The notes below the pieces were generated by a model that saw nothing but the letters and a program-made list of their open reading frames with translations, did not search any database and was not told the DNA's origin. This document shows, piece by piece, positions 20,910 through 21,560 of a DNA stretch of 21,560 nt (within the stretch, counting starts at the first letter, position 1; each line of letters starts with the position of its first letter). This DNA is from a virus, in the IMG/VR virus record IMGVR_UViG_3300042391_000227, positions 1 to 21,560 of that record; one strand, 5' to 3'. The translations under genes were made by a program, and so were the position numbers.

Positions 20910-21560
20910 TGAACAACAACGTACACATTTTTTTAGTACCTTTTGAGCAAAGAAAGGTATTATTGTTATCGGACTTACATTGGGATAACCCTAAATGTGA
21001 TAGAGTTTTACTTAAAAAACATTTAGACTTAGCACTTAAAGGTGGTAACGATGTGCTATTAAATGGCGATACTTTTTGCTTGATGCAAGGTGCATATGAC
21101 CCTCGTAAATCAAAAGCCGACATTCTCCCTGAACACAATGTAAATAGTTACTTAGATGCCGTTGTAAACGATGCAATTGAATGGTTTAAACCATATGCAA
21201 AGATTATTAAAGTTATTGGTTATGGTAATCACGAAACTAACATAATTAAAAGACAAGAAACGGACGTAATACAACGCTTTGTTTTTGGGTTAAATCGTGA
21301 GTGTGGAACTGAAATACAAGCTGGTGGTTATGGTGGTTGGATTGTTTATCAATTTAAAGACCAAACAATAAGAAAAACATTTAAGATAAAATATTTTCAC
21401 GGGTCAGGTGGTGGTGGACCAGTTACAAGGGGGGTTATTCAGTTTAATAGAATGAGTACTTTTATAGATGGTGCTGATATGATATGGATGGGTCACGTTC
21501 ACGAATGTAATGAGGTCATTTATACATCTGAATTTTTAAATAAAAACCATAATGTCGAAC
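20909..21560 (+). CDS. calcineurin-like metallophosphoesterase (3' partial)
   Basis: The frame from ATG 20909 is open to the window end (217 codons visible). It has the complete metal-site signature of the family in order: SDLHWD with D22 and H24, NGDTF with D54, GNHE with N107-H108, FHGSG with H164, and GHVHE with H196 and H198. These residues bind the two metals that hydrolyse phosphomonoesters or phosphodiesters. Glycine-rich stretches (AGGYGGW, GSGGGGP) sit between the later motifs. There is no signal peptide, so it acts in the cytoplasm. The substrate cannot be read: such phage enzymes may act on DNA ends, nucleotides or signalling nucleotides. It is coupled to the previous gene by a TAATG overlap. 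Confidence 0.8.
   Translation, partial: MNNNVHIFLVPFEQRKVLLLSDLHWDNPKCDRVLLKKHLDLALKGGNDVLLNGDTFCLMQGAYDPRKSKADILPEHNVNSYLDAVVNDAIEWFKPYAKIIKVIGYGNHETNIIKRQETDVIQRFVFGLNRECGTEIQAGGYGGWIVYQFKDQTIRKTFKIKYFHGSGGGGPVTRGVIQFNRMSTFIDGADMIWMGHVHECNEVIYTSEFLNKNHNVE

Noticed and set aside
1-21560. Search for tRNA genes, CRISPR arrays, an integrase with att sites and an origin of replication
   Set aside because: Nothing with a tRNA-like arm pattern, regularly spaced repeats, recombinase motifs or iterons was found by reading. A covariance-model scan would be needed to exclude a tRNA fully.

Overview
The window is one continuous block of late genes from a tailed double-stranded DNA phage or prophage of a Bacteroidota host, probably a flavobacterium or relative. 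The evidence is a low G+C content, all genes on the plus strand and tightly packed with ATGA/TGATG overlaps, A-rich start contexts without Shine-Dalgarno sites, and virion protein types common in Bacteroidota phages. A tape-measure protein with no visible sheath gene suggests siphovirus-like morphology. I see no tRNA, rRNA, CRISPR array, insertion sequence or integrase.

Layout. (1) 1-4907, packaging and accessory operon: the end of an unknown gene, a class I methyltransferase, a small HNH protein, a probable small terminase, three small proteins, a GT-B glycosyltransferase, the large terminase, and a tail assembly chaperone pair that appears to be made by a -1 ribosomal frameshift on a run of nine T. 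A terminator follows at 4937-4972. (2) 5013-11116, tail block: two tail-tip/baseplate-type proteins and the tape-measure protein. (3) 11152-13784, head block: prohead protease, scaffold-like protein, major capsid protein and a probable tail-tube protein, closed by a second terminator at 13807-13834. (4) 13872-16842: two small structural-type proteins, a surface protein made of two tandem copies of a lectin-like module, and an HNH homing-type endonuclease. (5) 16839-20481: small membrane and holin-like proteins, the portal protein with an embedded winged-helix segment and a Mu F-like C-terminus, and head-tail connector proteins. (6) 20420-21560: overlapping spanin-like membrane genes and a calcineurin-like phosphoesterase cut by the window end.

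The most notable regulatory signal is a 28-nt two-box motif, G(C/T)AACAA followed by CTAATATA. The two boxes have exactly the same spacing in all four copies. The copies lie in the four intergenic gaps of 35 nt or more and end 13-15 nt before a start codon; two sit directly after a terminator. I read it as a phage late promoter that gives leaderless or nearly leaderless mRNAs.

The capsid, protease, scaffold, portal and connectors would build the head, and the terminases fill it. The tape measure, tube, chaperones and tip proteins would build the tail. The duplicated lectin-like protein and the C-terminus of the 906-residue protein are the best candidates for host recognition. All functions are inferred from sequence motifs read by eye; no database search was run.
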